This document shows, piece after piece, positions 46,942-55,828 of a stretch of 64,000 bases of DNA. Under the pieces are notes generated by a model, which searched no databases, had not been told where the DNA came from, and was given only the letters and a program-made list of their open reading frames with translations. Source of the stretch: Chloroflexota bacterium (lineage in GTDB: Bacteria; Chloroflexota; Anaerolineae; Anaerolineales; Villigracilaceae); NCBI GenBank assembly GCA_019873655.1, contig JAIOAU010000010.1:1-64000 (forward strand), written 5' to 3'. Both the position numbers and the translations under genes were made by a program. Within the stretch, counting starts at the first letter, position 1. Each line of letters starts with the position of its first letter.

Positions 46942-49596
46942 ATGTTACCGGCCATTCGTAAACGGATTCGAGCAATTCATCGATTCCTTCGCACGCCTCT
47001 GCCTACCTGGGGGCGCATAGGGGTCGTGATAGGGCTGAGTCTCCTCTACTTTTTGACCTATCAGCCGATGGTCGAGACGGTCGGTTTGAACTGGACGGCG
47101 CTGTTGAGCGCGCCGATCATCCTCGCAGGATGGTATTTTGGACCGATTGCCGGCGTTGGCGCCGCCTTGCTTGCCAATGCGATTGTCACGATTCTCCTCT
47201 TCCGCGCCTGGCCCGAGAATTTTGTTGCTCAGTTGCTCTCGATCTGGCCGGCGTATCTGGTCTTTTTGGGGAGCGGTTATGTCGCCGGCCTCTTGCGCAA
47301 CAACGCGATCGAGCGTGCCCGCGCTGCAGACGAACTGCATGCGCGCGAACGTTTTCTTTCGATCATCAACATCACTACCAAACAGATTGTTGAACGGCAA
47401 GAGCCGCGGCAGGTCTTCTATCGGCTGCTTACCCACCTGACCAATCTCTTCGTGGCGGATTACGCCTATATCACCCGATGGGATGAGGAGCGGCAACGGG
47501 TGGTTCTGGCAACTTCCACGAAAACGCTGCCGAATCTTCCCGAAGAACTGGTCTTGGAGACCGAAGAAGCGCAGGTTACCCTCTCTGCACTGCAAAGCCG
47601 ACGCGCGCTTCTCATCGAGAATGCGCCGACCTCAGGATATATCGTTGATCCGGCACCTTTCCGGAAATTGGCGCTTTCTCCGAAAACGGCGCTGGTGATT
47701 CCCTTGTTGGCTGGCCAATACAAATTCGGGGCCGTGATACTCGTTTATGAAACCCCGCGTCGCTTCACAAAAGAAGAAGTGGCCTATGCGGACCTGGCGG
47801 GCAATCAGATCGCGCTGGCGCTTTGGACGGCTCAACAAAATCTCCAATTGGAGCAAAAACTCAAAGAGACGCTGACCTTTGCCCAAGTGGCCCAACTCTT
47901 GAGCGAAACCGAGCGGGTCGGTCTCGACAAAGTCATGCAAGCCATTGTCGATTCGGCGCAGAATCTCATCCCTGGCGCCACGCAGGTAGTCTTACACCTG
48001 CTCGATGATGAACAGCAGGTCCTGGTCCCTTGCGCCGTGGCCGGCCGGGGAAAGAGGCCTGCGGGAAAACTAAAAATGCGCATCGGAGAAGGCATTGCCG
48101 GTCTGGCGATTTCGACCGGCGAAACGATTTATGTCCACGATACGATGACCGATCCGCGTTTTCTCTCGCCCGGCAAACCGGCCAAATTCCGCTCCTTGAT
48201 CGTTGCGCCCATCCAGAGCCGCGACCGGCTGGTTGGCACCATCAGCATTCAGAGCGACCGGCCGAATGCTTTTGCTCTCGATGAAACTCGCCTCATCACA
48301 ACCCTCGGTTTGCAGGCTGCTGTGGCGATCGAGAACTCCACCCTGCTCGAGACCACCCGTCGCGATCTCCAGGAGATCAATGCGCTCTATCACATCACGC
48401 AACAATTGGTCGCCTCTCTTGATCCAGATCAGTTGATGAAAGATGTGGTGGACCTGCTGGCCGAAAGTTTCGGTTACCTTTATGTGCAGATATTCACGGT
48501 CGATCCGGATAGCGGCGACCTGGTCCTGCGCCAGGGAAGCGGTCAAATTGGCGCCCGTCTGAAGGAACAAGGACACCGTCTTCCGATTGGTTCGGGCATC
48601 ATCGGCCATACCGCCGAGATCGGCGAGCCGTTCTTTACGAATAACGTGGATGATGTGGTATTTTTCCTGCGCAACCCCCTCATGCCGGAAACGCAATCGG
48701 AATTGAGCGTTCCGATCAAAATCGAGGGCCAAGTGGTGGGCGTGCTGGATATTCAGCAGGCGCCGCCGGCGCGCCTGACTGCCCGCGATATGCAACTCAT
48801 GACCACCGTGGCCGACCAACTGGCGGTTGCTTTGCAGAAGGCCAATCTCTATACGAATTTGCAGAATGCTCTGCGCCAGGAACAGGCAACCCGCCTGCAG
48901 TTGATTCACAGCGAACGGCTGGCTGTGGTCGGTCGGCTGCTGGCCTCCGTTTCGCACGAATTGAGCAACCCGATGCAGGCCATCCAAAATGCGCTTTATT
49001 TGCTCAAGGAAGAGCGGGGAATTTCCCCGCAAGGGCGGCAGGATTTGGAAATCGTCCTCTCGGAGGCCGAGCGGATGGCCGTTATGCTGGAACGTTTGCG
49101 CGCCGCCTATCGGCCCGGCCGCGAGACGAATTTTCAGCCGGTGCAGGTCAACGACATCATCGAAACCGTCCATGCCCTGACGGCCACGCTGTTGCGCCAC
49201 AGCGCCATTTCCTTCGAGTTTCATCCCGATCCTGCTCTGCCGGAGATTCCTGCTTTGGCTGACCAACTGCGCCAGGTCTTCCTCAACCTCTTTGTCAACG
49301 CCGTGGACGCCATGAAAACCGGCGGGCGGCTCACCGTTGCGACGCGTCTGCTTTCTGAACACCGGGAAATCCTGGTTGAGATTTCCGATACAGGCCCTGG
49401 CATCCCTGAGGACATCTTGCCTCGAATTTTCGAACCCTTCGTAACAGGTAAAGAAAAAGGCTCTGGCCTTGGGTTGTTCGTTTCTCATGAGATTGTCATG
49501 AGACATCAGGGCCGTATTCAGGCGGAGAATAATCCGAACGGCGGCGCGGTCTTTCGCGTTTGGCTGCCGTTAGAAAGGGGAGGAGAGGAGGCATGA
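46942..49596 (+). CDS. GAF-rich sensor histidine kinase
   Basis: 884 aa. Membrane helices fill about residues 25-120, with a short linker, followed by three GAF domains (about 145-300, 325-475, 495-645). The kinase core has the H-box SHELSNPMQAIQNAL with His672, an N-box NLFVNAVDAM, G1 DTGPGIPEDI and G2 GSGLGLF. It is predicted to sense a membrane or cytoplasmic signal through the GAFs and phosphorylate the response regulator encoded 4 bp inside its end (ATGA overlap). The third GAF closely resembles those of the later genes in the locus. The ribosome-binding site is weak. Confidence 0.92.
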   Translation: MLPAIRKRIRAIHRFLRTPLPTWGRIGVVIGLSLLYFLTYQPMVETVGLNWTALLSAPIILAGWYFGPIAGVGAALLANAIVTILLFRAWPENFVAQLLSIWPAYLVFLGSGYVAGLLRNNAIERARAADELHARERFLSIINITTKQIVERQEPRQVFYRLLTHLTNLFVADYAYITRWDEERQRVVLATSTKTLPNLPEELVLETEEAQVTLSALQSRRALLIENAPTSGYIVDPAPFRKLALSPKTALVIPLLAGQYKFGAVILVYETPRRFTKEEVAYADLAGNQIALALWTAQQNLQLEQKLKETLTFAQVAQLLSETERVGLDKVMQAIVDSAQNLIPGATQVVLHLLDDEQQVLVPCAVAGRGKRPAGKLKMRIGEGIAGLAISTGETIYVHDTMTDPRFLSPGKPAKFRSLIVAPIQSRDRLVGTISIQSDRPNAFALDETRLITTLGLQAAVAIENSTLLETTRRDLQEINALYHITQQLVASLDPDQLMKDVVDLLAESFGYLYVQIFTVDPDSGDLVLRQGSGQIGARLKEQGHRLPIGSGIIGHTAEIGEPFFTNNVDDVVFFLRNPLMPETQSELSVPIKIEGQVVGVLDIQQAPPARLTARDMQLMTTVADQLAVALQKANLYTNLQNALRQEQATRLQLIHSERLAVVGRLLASVSHELSNPMQAIQNALYLLKEERGISPQGRQDLEIVLSEAERMAVMLERLRAAYRPGRETNFQPVQVNDIIETVHALTATLLRHSAISFEFHPDPALPEIPALADQLRQVFLNLFVNAVDAMKTGGRLTVATRLLSEHREILVEISDTGPGIPEDILPRIFEPFVTGKEKGSGLGLFVSHEIVMRHQGRIQAENNPNGGAVFRVWLPLERGGEEA

Positions 49597-50393
49597 ACCC
49601 ATCGGGAAAGATTCTGATCATTGACGACGAACTGAGTTTGCGTCAGACGCTCACCCGTATCCTGCGGCAGGCTGGTTTTGAAGTCACCAGCGCCGAAAGC
49701 GGAGAGCAGGGTTTAGCCTTCCTGCAGACCACCGAATTCGACCTGGTTTATCTGGACATCCGCATGCCGGGCATGGGGGGCTTGGACGTGTTGCAGGCCA
49801 TTCACGAGTCCCGTCCGGCGCTGCCGGTGGTGCTCTTTACCGCCCAGCCCGACCTGAGTTCTGCCCTCGAGGCGTTGCGGCGCGGCGCCAGCGACTACCT
49901 CTTGAAGCCTTTGCGGCCGGAGGTCATCATCGAGAGGACGCGCGCCATCCTCGCGGCCCAATCCCGCGAACGCCGCAAGCGCGAAATCCAGGCCCAAATC
50001 GAGGCCTTGCAGGCCGAACTCAAGAGCCTGGAAGAAGGATCGGCGGCTAACGCTTCCGTCGAGCGCGGCTTCCCTGCCGCCGAACGCTTCCTCAAACGCG
50101 GCGACCTGGTGCTCGACCTGCATACCCGCCGCCTGTCGATCGGCGACCGGCTCATTAACCTGCCTCCTACCTCTTTCGATTATTTGGTCGTCCTTGCCCG
50201 CCACGCTCCGCAGGTGGTGGATTACCAGACGCTGGTTGCCGAGGCGCAGGGCTATCAGGCCGAGGGGCGCGAAGCCCAAGAACTGGCCAAATGGCATATC
50301 CATCACATCCGCCAGGCAATCGAGCCGGATGCGCGTACGCCCACCTATCTTTTCAACGTGCGCGGCGTCGGATACCGGCTGATTGCCGACTGA
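49593..50393 (+). CDS. Response regulator, receiver plus OmpR-like winged helix
   Basis: 266 aa. The receiver domain has the acidic pair in LIIDDE, phospho-acceptor Asp55 in LDIRMPG, Thr in LFTAQPD and Lys in YLLKPLRP. A 40-residue coiled segment (about 120-155) links it to a C-terminal winged helix of the OmpR type (DLVLDLHTRRLSIGDRLINL, TYLFNVRGVGYRL). It should be the partner of the upstream kinase and act as a DNA-binding regulator. GGAGAGGAGG lies upstream of 49593. Confidence 0.92.
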   Translation: MNPSGKILIIDDELSLRQTLTRILRQAGFEVTSAESGEQGLAFLQTTEFDLVYLDIRMPGMGGLDVLQAIHESRPALPVVLFTAQPDLSSALEALRRGASDYLLKPLRPEVIIERTRAILAAQSRERRKREIQAQIEALQAELKSLEEGSAANASVERGFPAAERFLKRGDLVLDLHTRRLSIGDRLINLPPTSFDYLVVLARHAPQVVDYQTLVAEAQGYQAEGREAQELAKWHIHHIRQAIEPDARTPTYLFNVRGVGYRLIAD

Positions 50394-50414
50394 CTCTCAC
50401 CGTTGTTTTGACAG

Positions 50415-50454
50415 GAACCCGTTCCTCGACAAAGGAACGGGTTCTTGTTCTTTC
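50415..50454 (+). terminator. Intrinsic terminator after the response regulator
   Basis: A 12-bp stem gaacccgttcct/aggaacgggttc (50415-50426, 50433-50444) followed by ttgttcttt. Confidence 0.8.
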
Positions 50455-50523
50455 AACTTTTGCCAACCAATCCCTGTCTCTTCCTATCCGATGACAAACC
50501 GGCTTCGAGAGAAAATATAACCG

Positions 50524-52245
50524 ATGCAAAACTCATTCTCTTCCTCGACATCTCCTCGATTCCGTGTTCTGATTGTGGATGACCATCCCCATACAGCCGC
50601 CACCCTGGCGCGGGCGATTGCCTCTCTTGGGCCAAGCATCGAGGTGATTGCCGCGGAGAGCGGCGAAGCCGCCTTGAAACTCGTGCAGGACAAGGGGGTG
50701 GATATCCTCATCACCGACATGGTGATGCCGGGCATCAACGGATTGGAACTGATCGAAAAACTGCAGTCCCATCCGGCTGGCCGCCCGGCGTTCAATGTGC
50801 TGATCACTGCTTTCGACGTCCCCGGCTTGAAAGAGACCGCCCGCCGTTTGAAAGTCAGCGAGGTCTTGATCAAACCCGTCCGGCCGGAGCATCTTCGCCA
50901 GTTCGTGTCCAGAGCCATTGAAGGCCTGGGACATGCTCTTCCCCCTCAACCTTCGGAGGCCAAGACGCCGCTCAAGATTTTGATCGCCGATGACCTGCCC
51001 GATAATGTGGCGCTATTGAAGCGGTATTTGGAGAACGAGGGATATGTATGCCTCACGGCAGCGGATGGCGACCAGGTCCTGGCCCAAATGCGCAGCGAGC
51101 AGCCGGACCTGGTGCTGCTGGACGTCAACATGCCGGTCAAGGACGGATTCGAGGCCCTTCAGGAGATTCGCTCCGACCCGGCGATCGGTCATATCCCGGT
51201 CATCATTCTGACGGCCGCCCGCCTCGACCCGGTGGACATGCAATCGGCCCTCAACATGGGCGCTGACGACTACGTCACCAAGCCCTTCGATCGCCGCGAA
51301 CTCCTCGCCCGCATTCGGACGCGTCTGCGCGTCAAGGAGGCCGAAGACCTGCTCCGCCGCCGCAACCGGGAACTCAGCCTGTTGCCCGAGATCGGTCGCG
51401 AACTCAGCGCCCGCCTGGACATGGACGAACTGACCGATGTCATTCTGCGCCGCACCGTGGAAACCCTGGGGGCGCTGCTCGGGCACATCTGCGTCCTGGC
51501 GACGCGGCCTCCGCTTCACAAGACCTATCGCTTTCTTGCCGGCAACGGGTCGCAAGTGGAGATCCCCGAAGCGTTTCTGGATGAGATTCTCGAGCAAAGC
51601 GAAAAATCTCGTCAGGGGTTCATTTTCGACGATGTTCTCAAGGATGAACGCTGGCAGGCGGGGGTGGAGAACCCCATCCGCTCGATTGTGGTCGTTCCCA
51701 TGCTCGGCCGTTTCAGTTTCCTGGGCGCGCTCGTCCTTGCTCATGAACGGGAGAGGTATTTCGAAGTCGAACACGAATTGTTGTTGCAAGCCATTGCCAG
51801 TCAGGCGGCCATCGCCTTGGAAAACATACAACTCCATGCCAGCCTATTCGGCGACCAACTCGATGCCTTGTTATTCATGAGGGGCCGCTTTCATGCAGTC
51901 CTGCTGATTGACGAGAACAATGGCCTTCGTTGGGCTTACTCGACGCGGCAAGACCTGGTTATCGATTCCCGGCTGGTGGATCAGACGTTCAAAACCTCCG
52001 ACGGTTATGTCCCCCTGAGCCGCTTGTTCGAGGAAGCGCGGGCCAGCGGCAATGCCCTTGCGGGCGCGATGGACTGGCCGGATGGGCGCGCTTTCCGTGC
52101 TTTGATCCTGCCTTCCGAAGGAGATCAAGTGCTGATTCTCTTGAAAGAGTCGTTCCCGGAGGAAGAGAAGTTCGACCGTGAAAAAGGCATTGCCGATTCT
52201 GGCTTCTCTCACTCCCTCGATGATGCTTCTGCTATCCGCACCTGA
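50524..52245 (+). CDS. Double-receiver, GAF-containing signalling protein
   Basis: 573 aa. Receiver 1 covers about residues 12-135 with phospho-Asp65 (LITDMVMPG), receiver 2 about 150-270 with Asp200 (LLDVNMPVKDG). A helical linker leads to a GAF domain (about 285-440), and the C-terminal 130 residues are a small alpha/beta module, perhaps Roadblock-like or another sensor, that I cannot assign. No kinase, cyclase or DNA-binding output is visible. It could act as a phosphate-collecting scaffold between the kinases of this locus. The ribosome-binding site is poor. Confidence 0.85.
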   Translation: MQNSFSSSTSPRFRVLIVDDHPHTAATLARAIASLGPSIEVIAAESGEAALKLVQDKGVDILITDMVMPGINGLELIEKLQSHPAGRPAFNVLITAFDVPGLKETARRLKVSEVLIKPVRPEHLRQFVSRAIEGLGHALPPQPSEAKTPLKILIADDLPDNVALLKRYLENEGYVCLTAADGDQVLAQMRSEQPDLVLLDVNMPVKDGFEALQEIRSDPAIGHIPVIILTAARLDPVDMQSALNMGADDYVTKPFDRRELLARIRTRLRVKEAEDLLRRRNRELSLLPEIGRELSARLDMDELTDVILRRTVETLGALLGHICVLATRPPLHKTYRFLAGNGSQVEIPEAFLDEILEQSEKSRQGFIFDDVLKDERWQAGVENPIRSIVVVPMLGRFSFLGALVLAHERERYFEVEHELLLQAIASQAAIALENIQLHASLFGDQLDALLFMRGRFHAVLLIDENNGLRWAYSTRQDLVIDSRLVDQTFKTSDGYVPLSRLFEEARASGNALAGAMDWPDGRAFRALILPSEGDQVLILLKESFPEEEKFDREKGIADSGFSHSLDDASAIRT

Positions 52246-52309
52246 ATATAGACGATTCTTTCGTTCTTTCGCTCGGACCGTTATTTCTGGATAAGAAAAG
52301 GAGAAAAAC

Positions 52310-53284
52310 ATGTTGCTCAAACGTTTCGCGCTCTTGCTGCTTGTCCTTGGCCTCTTGCTCTCTGGCTGTCAAAGTGAGCCGCAGACCAAAACATACACCA
52401 TCGCTGTCATGGTCGAACTTCCCTGGCTGGAAGGAATCTACCATTACTTCAAAGAAGCCATGACGGAGATGGGGTATGTGGAGGGCGTCAATGTTACCTA
52501 CATCTACGAACCTACCTTTGGGCCTGACCAGGCTGCTTTTAACCAGGAAGCCGAACGCTTGATGGCGTACGATCCCGATCTGTTCTTCACGGTGGGTACG
52601 ATGACCACCCGGGCCGCCAAAGAAGCGGTGACGGGAACGGATATCCCGGTTGTGTTCACGCCAGTCATCAATGTGATGAACGAGGGCCTTGTGGACAGCC
52701 TTTCTCGTCCTGGCGGCAATGTGACCGGCGTCCAAATCATCGACCAGTCGCCGAAAGGCTTGGAATGGGCGATTCGGATAGTTCCCGACGCACAAAACGT
52801 GTATATCCCTCATAATCCGGCGGATCCGATCACGGCCGGGATTATGGAGGGCCTTCTGGAGGCGATTCCTGCTCTGGGGGTCAATTTGCTGCCCAGCGAG
52901 GTCGCCACGGTAGAGGAAATGGTCTCCAGGGTGGCGACTTTGCCGGAGCACACGATCATTTATGTCGTTTCGCCCATTTCCAGCCTGGAGGGCGGAGTCG
53001 AACAACTCGGTCAGGCCGCCCTGCAATACAGAGTTCCTCTGATCACTTGCAACCGGGATATTAATGAGCCGCCTTTTTCGATTGCCAACTATTCGGTCTC
53101 GACTCGAGAGGAGGCCAGGCAGGGCGCCCGTATGGTAGACCGGATTCTGCGAGGCGCGAACCCGGCTGATACGCCGGTCGAAACCGCGGAATACTTCCTG
53201 ACGATTCACCTTGGACATGCGGAACAGATCGGCCTTCAGATTCCCGATTCGGTGTTGAATCAGGCCAACGAAATCATTCGCTAG
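52310..53284 (+). CDS. ABC-type substrate-binding lipoprotein (TrpX-like, ABC_sub_bind family)
   Basis: 324 aa with a lipoprotein signal ending at LLSGC. The body follows the ABC_sub_bind pattern: GIYHYFKEAMTEMGY, FFTVGTMTTRAAKEA, DIPVVFTPVINVMNEGLVDSLSRPGGNVTGV, ending with an H-L-G-H-A-E-Q-I-G-L-Q-I-P segment. Family members whose ligand is known bind aromatic or other amino acids. No permease or ATPase of this kind is in the window, so it more likely hands its ligand to the sensor encoded next. AAGGAG lies upstream. Confidence 0.88.
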   Translation: MLLKRFALLLLVLGLLLSGCQSEPQTKTYTIAVMVELPWLEGIYHYFKEAMTEMGYVEGVNVTYIYEPTFGPDQAAFNQEAERLMAYDPDLFFTVGTMTTRAAKEAVTGTDIPVVFTPVINVMNEGLVDSLSRPGGNVTGVQIIDQSPKGLEWAIRIVPDAQNVYIPHNPADPITAGIMEGLLEAIPALGVNLLPSEVATVEEMVSRVATLPEHTIIYVVSPISSLEGGVEQLGQAALQYRVPLITCNRDINEPPFSIANYSVSTREEARQGARMVDRILRGANPADTPVETAEYFLTIHLGHAEQIGLQIPDSVLNQANEIIR

Positions 53285-53292
53285 ATCAACCT

Positions 53293-53329
53293 CCTCGGCT
53301 TCCAGAAAGCCATTTTCTGGAAGCCGAGG
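53293..53329 (+). terminator. Perfect 16-bp hairpin after the lipoprotein gene
   Basis: Arms 53293-53308 and 53314-53329 are fully complementary with a 5-nt loop. No T-tract follows, so it may act as an RNA-stabilising or partial termination structure between the lipoprotein and the sensor gene. Confidence 0.6.
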
Positions 53330-53401
53330 CCTAGTCGGGAATGGATAACGAAGTCTCTCTCGATAGACTATGAAGGATTGTACTGAGAAGCAAGGAGTTG
53401 G

Positions 53402-55135
53402 ATGATTATGAGAAAAAGTTTGCGCATTCGATTGGCGGTCTACTTCATTGCGCTGGTGTTGGTCCCATTGCTCGTTGTGGGGGCGATCGGCACCTGGCAG
53501 ACCTATCGGACGCAAAGCCGTCAGGCGCTGGAGGCGCAAAATCAAACTGCCCAGCGCGTTTCCGAACAGGTCAAGAGTTTCATCCAGGAACGAGAGAATG
53601 AACTTCGCATTCTTACGGATGTCAGCGGCTTCGCGTTCGCTTCTCGCGATCAGCAGTCGGACATGCTCTCGACCCTCTTCTCCAGGCAAATCGTCTATGA
53701 GGAACTTATCCTGGTGAACAGCGCCGGCAGAGAATTGATTTATCTTTCCAGAAACAGAATCATTCCCGACGACGAATTGTCTCGCCGTGTTGGGATGGAT
53801 GAATACGAACAGCCGCGTTCCACCGGCCAAACGTATTTCAGCCCGGTCTCCTTCGATCCTGCAACGGGCGAGCCCTCTATGATGATTGCTGTCCCGGTCC
53901 AGGATTTGCGTTCTGGCAATCTCCTCTATGTGCTGATTGCCAAATTCCGTTTCAAACCGGTGTGGGACATCATGGCTCAGGCCGATGTGATTGGCAGCAG
54001 CGTGGTTTACATGACCGATAACAACTTCTACGTTGTTGCTCATCCCAACCCCTCTGTCGTTCTGCAGAGAACGCAAGTCAATCCACCGCCTGTCAACTCT
54101 TTTACCACGGGTTTGAGCGGCGGCAATGTTGCCATGGCGCGCGTCGAAATTCGCTTCAACCAGCAGGTATTCCATGTGTTTGCCGAACAACCTGCTGCTG
54201 AAGCCCTCTCGCTGGCCATCAACAACATTATCCTTACTGCAAGCGCTACCCTGGCAGCCATGATTTTGGCTGTTGTCGTGGGCGTGCTTGCGGCGCGCCA
54301 GATTACCACTCCCATCGGCGAACTTGCCGAGGCGGCGCGCCTCATTACCGCTGGCGATTTGACGCGCGAGGCGCGCGTGGCTTCTCAAGACGAAATCGGT
54401 TTCCTCGCCAACGCGTTCAACAGCATGACGGTGCAGTTGCGCGGCCTGATCGAGAACCTGGAACAGCGCGTCGCCGACCGCACCAAGGCTCTGGCTACCT
54501 CCACCGAGGTCAGCCGCCGCCTGTCCACCATTCTGGATGAGAAGCAATTGGTGAAAGAAGTGGTCGAGCAGGTGAAAAACGCTTTCAATTACTACCATGC
54601 TCACATTTACTTTTTCGATGAAGCGGGCGAGGAACTCATCATGGCAGGCGGCACGGGCGAGGCCGGGCAGACGATGCTGGCGCGCGGCCACAAGATTCCC
54701 AAAGGCAAGGGCCTGGTCGGCCGCGCCGCCGAGACCAATATGCCGGTCCTGGTTCCGGATACCGCCCAGGACCCAGACTGGCTGCCCAACCCTCTCTTGC
54801 CCGAGACGAAGTCCGAGGTGGCTGTTCCCATTTCGATTGGTGAACAGGTGCTGGGAGTCTTGGATGTACAGCAAAATATCGTCAACGGCTTGACGAACGA
54901 CGATGTCAGTCTGTTGCAGTCCATCGCCAACCAGGTGGCCATTGCCGCCCGCAACGCTCGTTCCTTCACAGAAGCCCAGCGGCGCGCCGAACGCGAGGCC
55001 TTGATAGCCTCGATTAGTCAGAAAATCAGCGAGGCCACCACCGTGGATAAGGCCTTGCAGGTAGCCGTCCGCGAACTGGGACAGGCGCTCGGGGCGCAGA
55101 GTACACGCGTGACCCTTCGCGCCAGCAAGTCTTGA
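53402..55135 (+). CDS. dCACHE-HAMP-GAF sensor without a kinase
   Basis: 577 aa. Two membrane helices (about residues 9-30 and 280-300) flank an extracellular dCACHE-type domain with R-x-Y-like ligand pocket positions and two lobes. A HAMP domain follows ([23 protein letters not shown]), then a GAF domain (about 375-540) with the locus-specific [18 protein letters not shown] motif, and a short helix. There is no histidine kinase, methyl-accepting or cyclase domain. dCACHE domains often bind amino acids. It probably signals by interaction with the kinases nearby. Confidence 0.88.
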   Translation: MIMRKSLRIRLAVYFIALVLVPLLVVGAIGTWQTYRTQSRQALEAQNQTAQRVSEQVKSFIQERENELRILTDVSGFAFASRDQQSDMLSTLFSRQIVYEELILVNSAGRELIYLSRNRIIPDDELSRRVGMDEYEQPRSTGQTYFSPVSFDPATGEPSMMIAVPVQDLRSGNLLYVLIAKFRFKPVWDIMAQADVIGSSVVYMTDNNFYVVAHPNPSVVLQRTQVNPPPVNSFTTGLSGGNVAMARVEIRFNQQVFHVFAEQPAAEALSLAINNIILTASATLAAMILAVVVGVLAARQITTPIGELAEAARLITAGDLTREARVASQDEIGFLANAFNSMTVQLRGLIENLEQRVADRTKALATSTEVSRRLSTILDEKQLVKEVVEQVKNAFNYYHAHIYFFDEAGEELIMAGGTGEAGQTMLARGHKIPKGKGLVGRAAETNMPVLVPDTAQDPDWLPNPLLPETKSEVAVPISIGEQVLGVLDVQQNIVNGLTNDDVSLLQSIANQVAIAARNARSFTEAQRRAEREALIASISQKISEATTVDKALQVAVRELGQALGAQSTRVTLRASKS

Positions 55136-55186
55136 TGTTGAAAATCTGAGAAGCACCAACCTTGTCAACCAAAAAGGAGAGATGAA

Positions 55187-55711
55187 ATGAACAAGTATGT
55201 GAAAATCGTTCTCGTCGCCCTAGCCTTTGGCGCAATTGCTTTGGGCATCGTTTTGGCTGGTTTCACCATTCCGCTCAGCACAGGCATCGTCACCGACCCG
55301 CGCGAAATCTTTGTGACGATCGGCGCGGCCCTCACTGGGCCTATCGGGGCGCTCATCATTGGCTTCATGGCGGGCATTGCCGAGCCGGGCGGCATTCCCC
55401 TGGCCAGTCTGTTGGCTCACCTGGCAGGGACCCTGTGGATGGGCTTTGCCTACAAAAAACTCGTCTATGAGCGCACCACGAAATTGCCGATGCGCCTGCT
55501 GGGATGGGCCTTGCTGGTGCTCGTGTATTACTACCTTATTGTGATCCCCGGTTTTATCGTTGGCCTTACGCTCTTCTATGGCCTCGAGTCTCCCTGGCAG
55601 GTTTTGCTGGAAAGTTATCCTGCGGCCACGCCCGAAGCGTTGATCACGACCGCCGTTACCACGCTGGCTTTTCTGGCGCTGTCCAAGCAGGTGCAGAAGC
55701 CCCTTTGGTGA
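55187..55711 (+). CDS. Small integral membrane protein, LytS-5TM/ECF-S-like
   Basis: 174 aa with five predicted membrane helices. The segment DPREIFVTIGAALTGPIGALIIGFMAGIAEPGG resembles the Gly-rich repeats of 5TM sensor domains of LytS type and of ECF transporter S components. AAGGAGAG lies 7 nt upstream. It stands between a sensor and a kinase gene and may form a membrane sensor subunit. The assignment is tentative. Confidence 0.7.
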   Translation: MNKYVKIVLVALAFGAIALGIVLAGFTIPLSTGIVTDPREIFVTIGAALTGPIGALIIGFMAGIAEPGGIPLASLLAHLAGTLWMGFAYKKLVYERTTKLPMRLLGWALLVLVYYYLIVIPGFIVGLTLFYGLESPWQVLLESYPAATPEALITTAVTTLAFLALSKQVQKPLW

Positions 55712-55828
55712 GTTCCAGGCGCTGTGTCTTTGCTCGCCATGAGCGCGGAGACTTGTCCACCCTCCCTGTAAAGCCGCGCCGGTCAAATCCAGGGATTTGC
55801 TAACGTAACGAAAAAGTAGGTGCCTGTT

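Noticed and set aside
52232-55168. 978-aa minus-strand frame opposite the lipoprotein and sensor genes
   Set aside because: Shadow of two plus-strand genes with clear domains.
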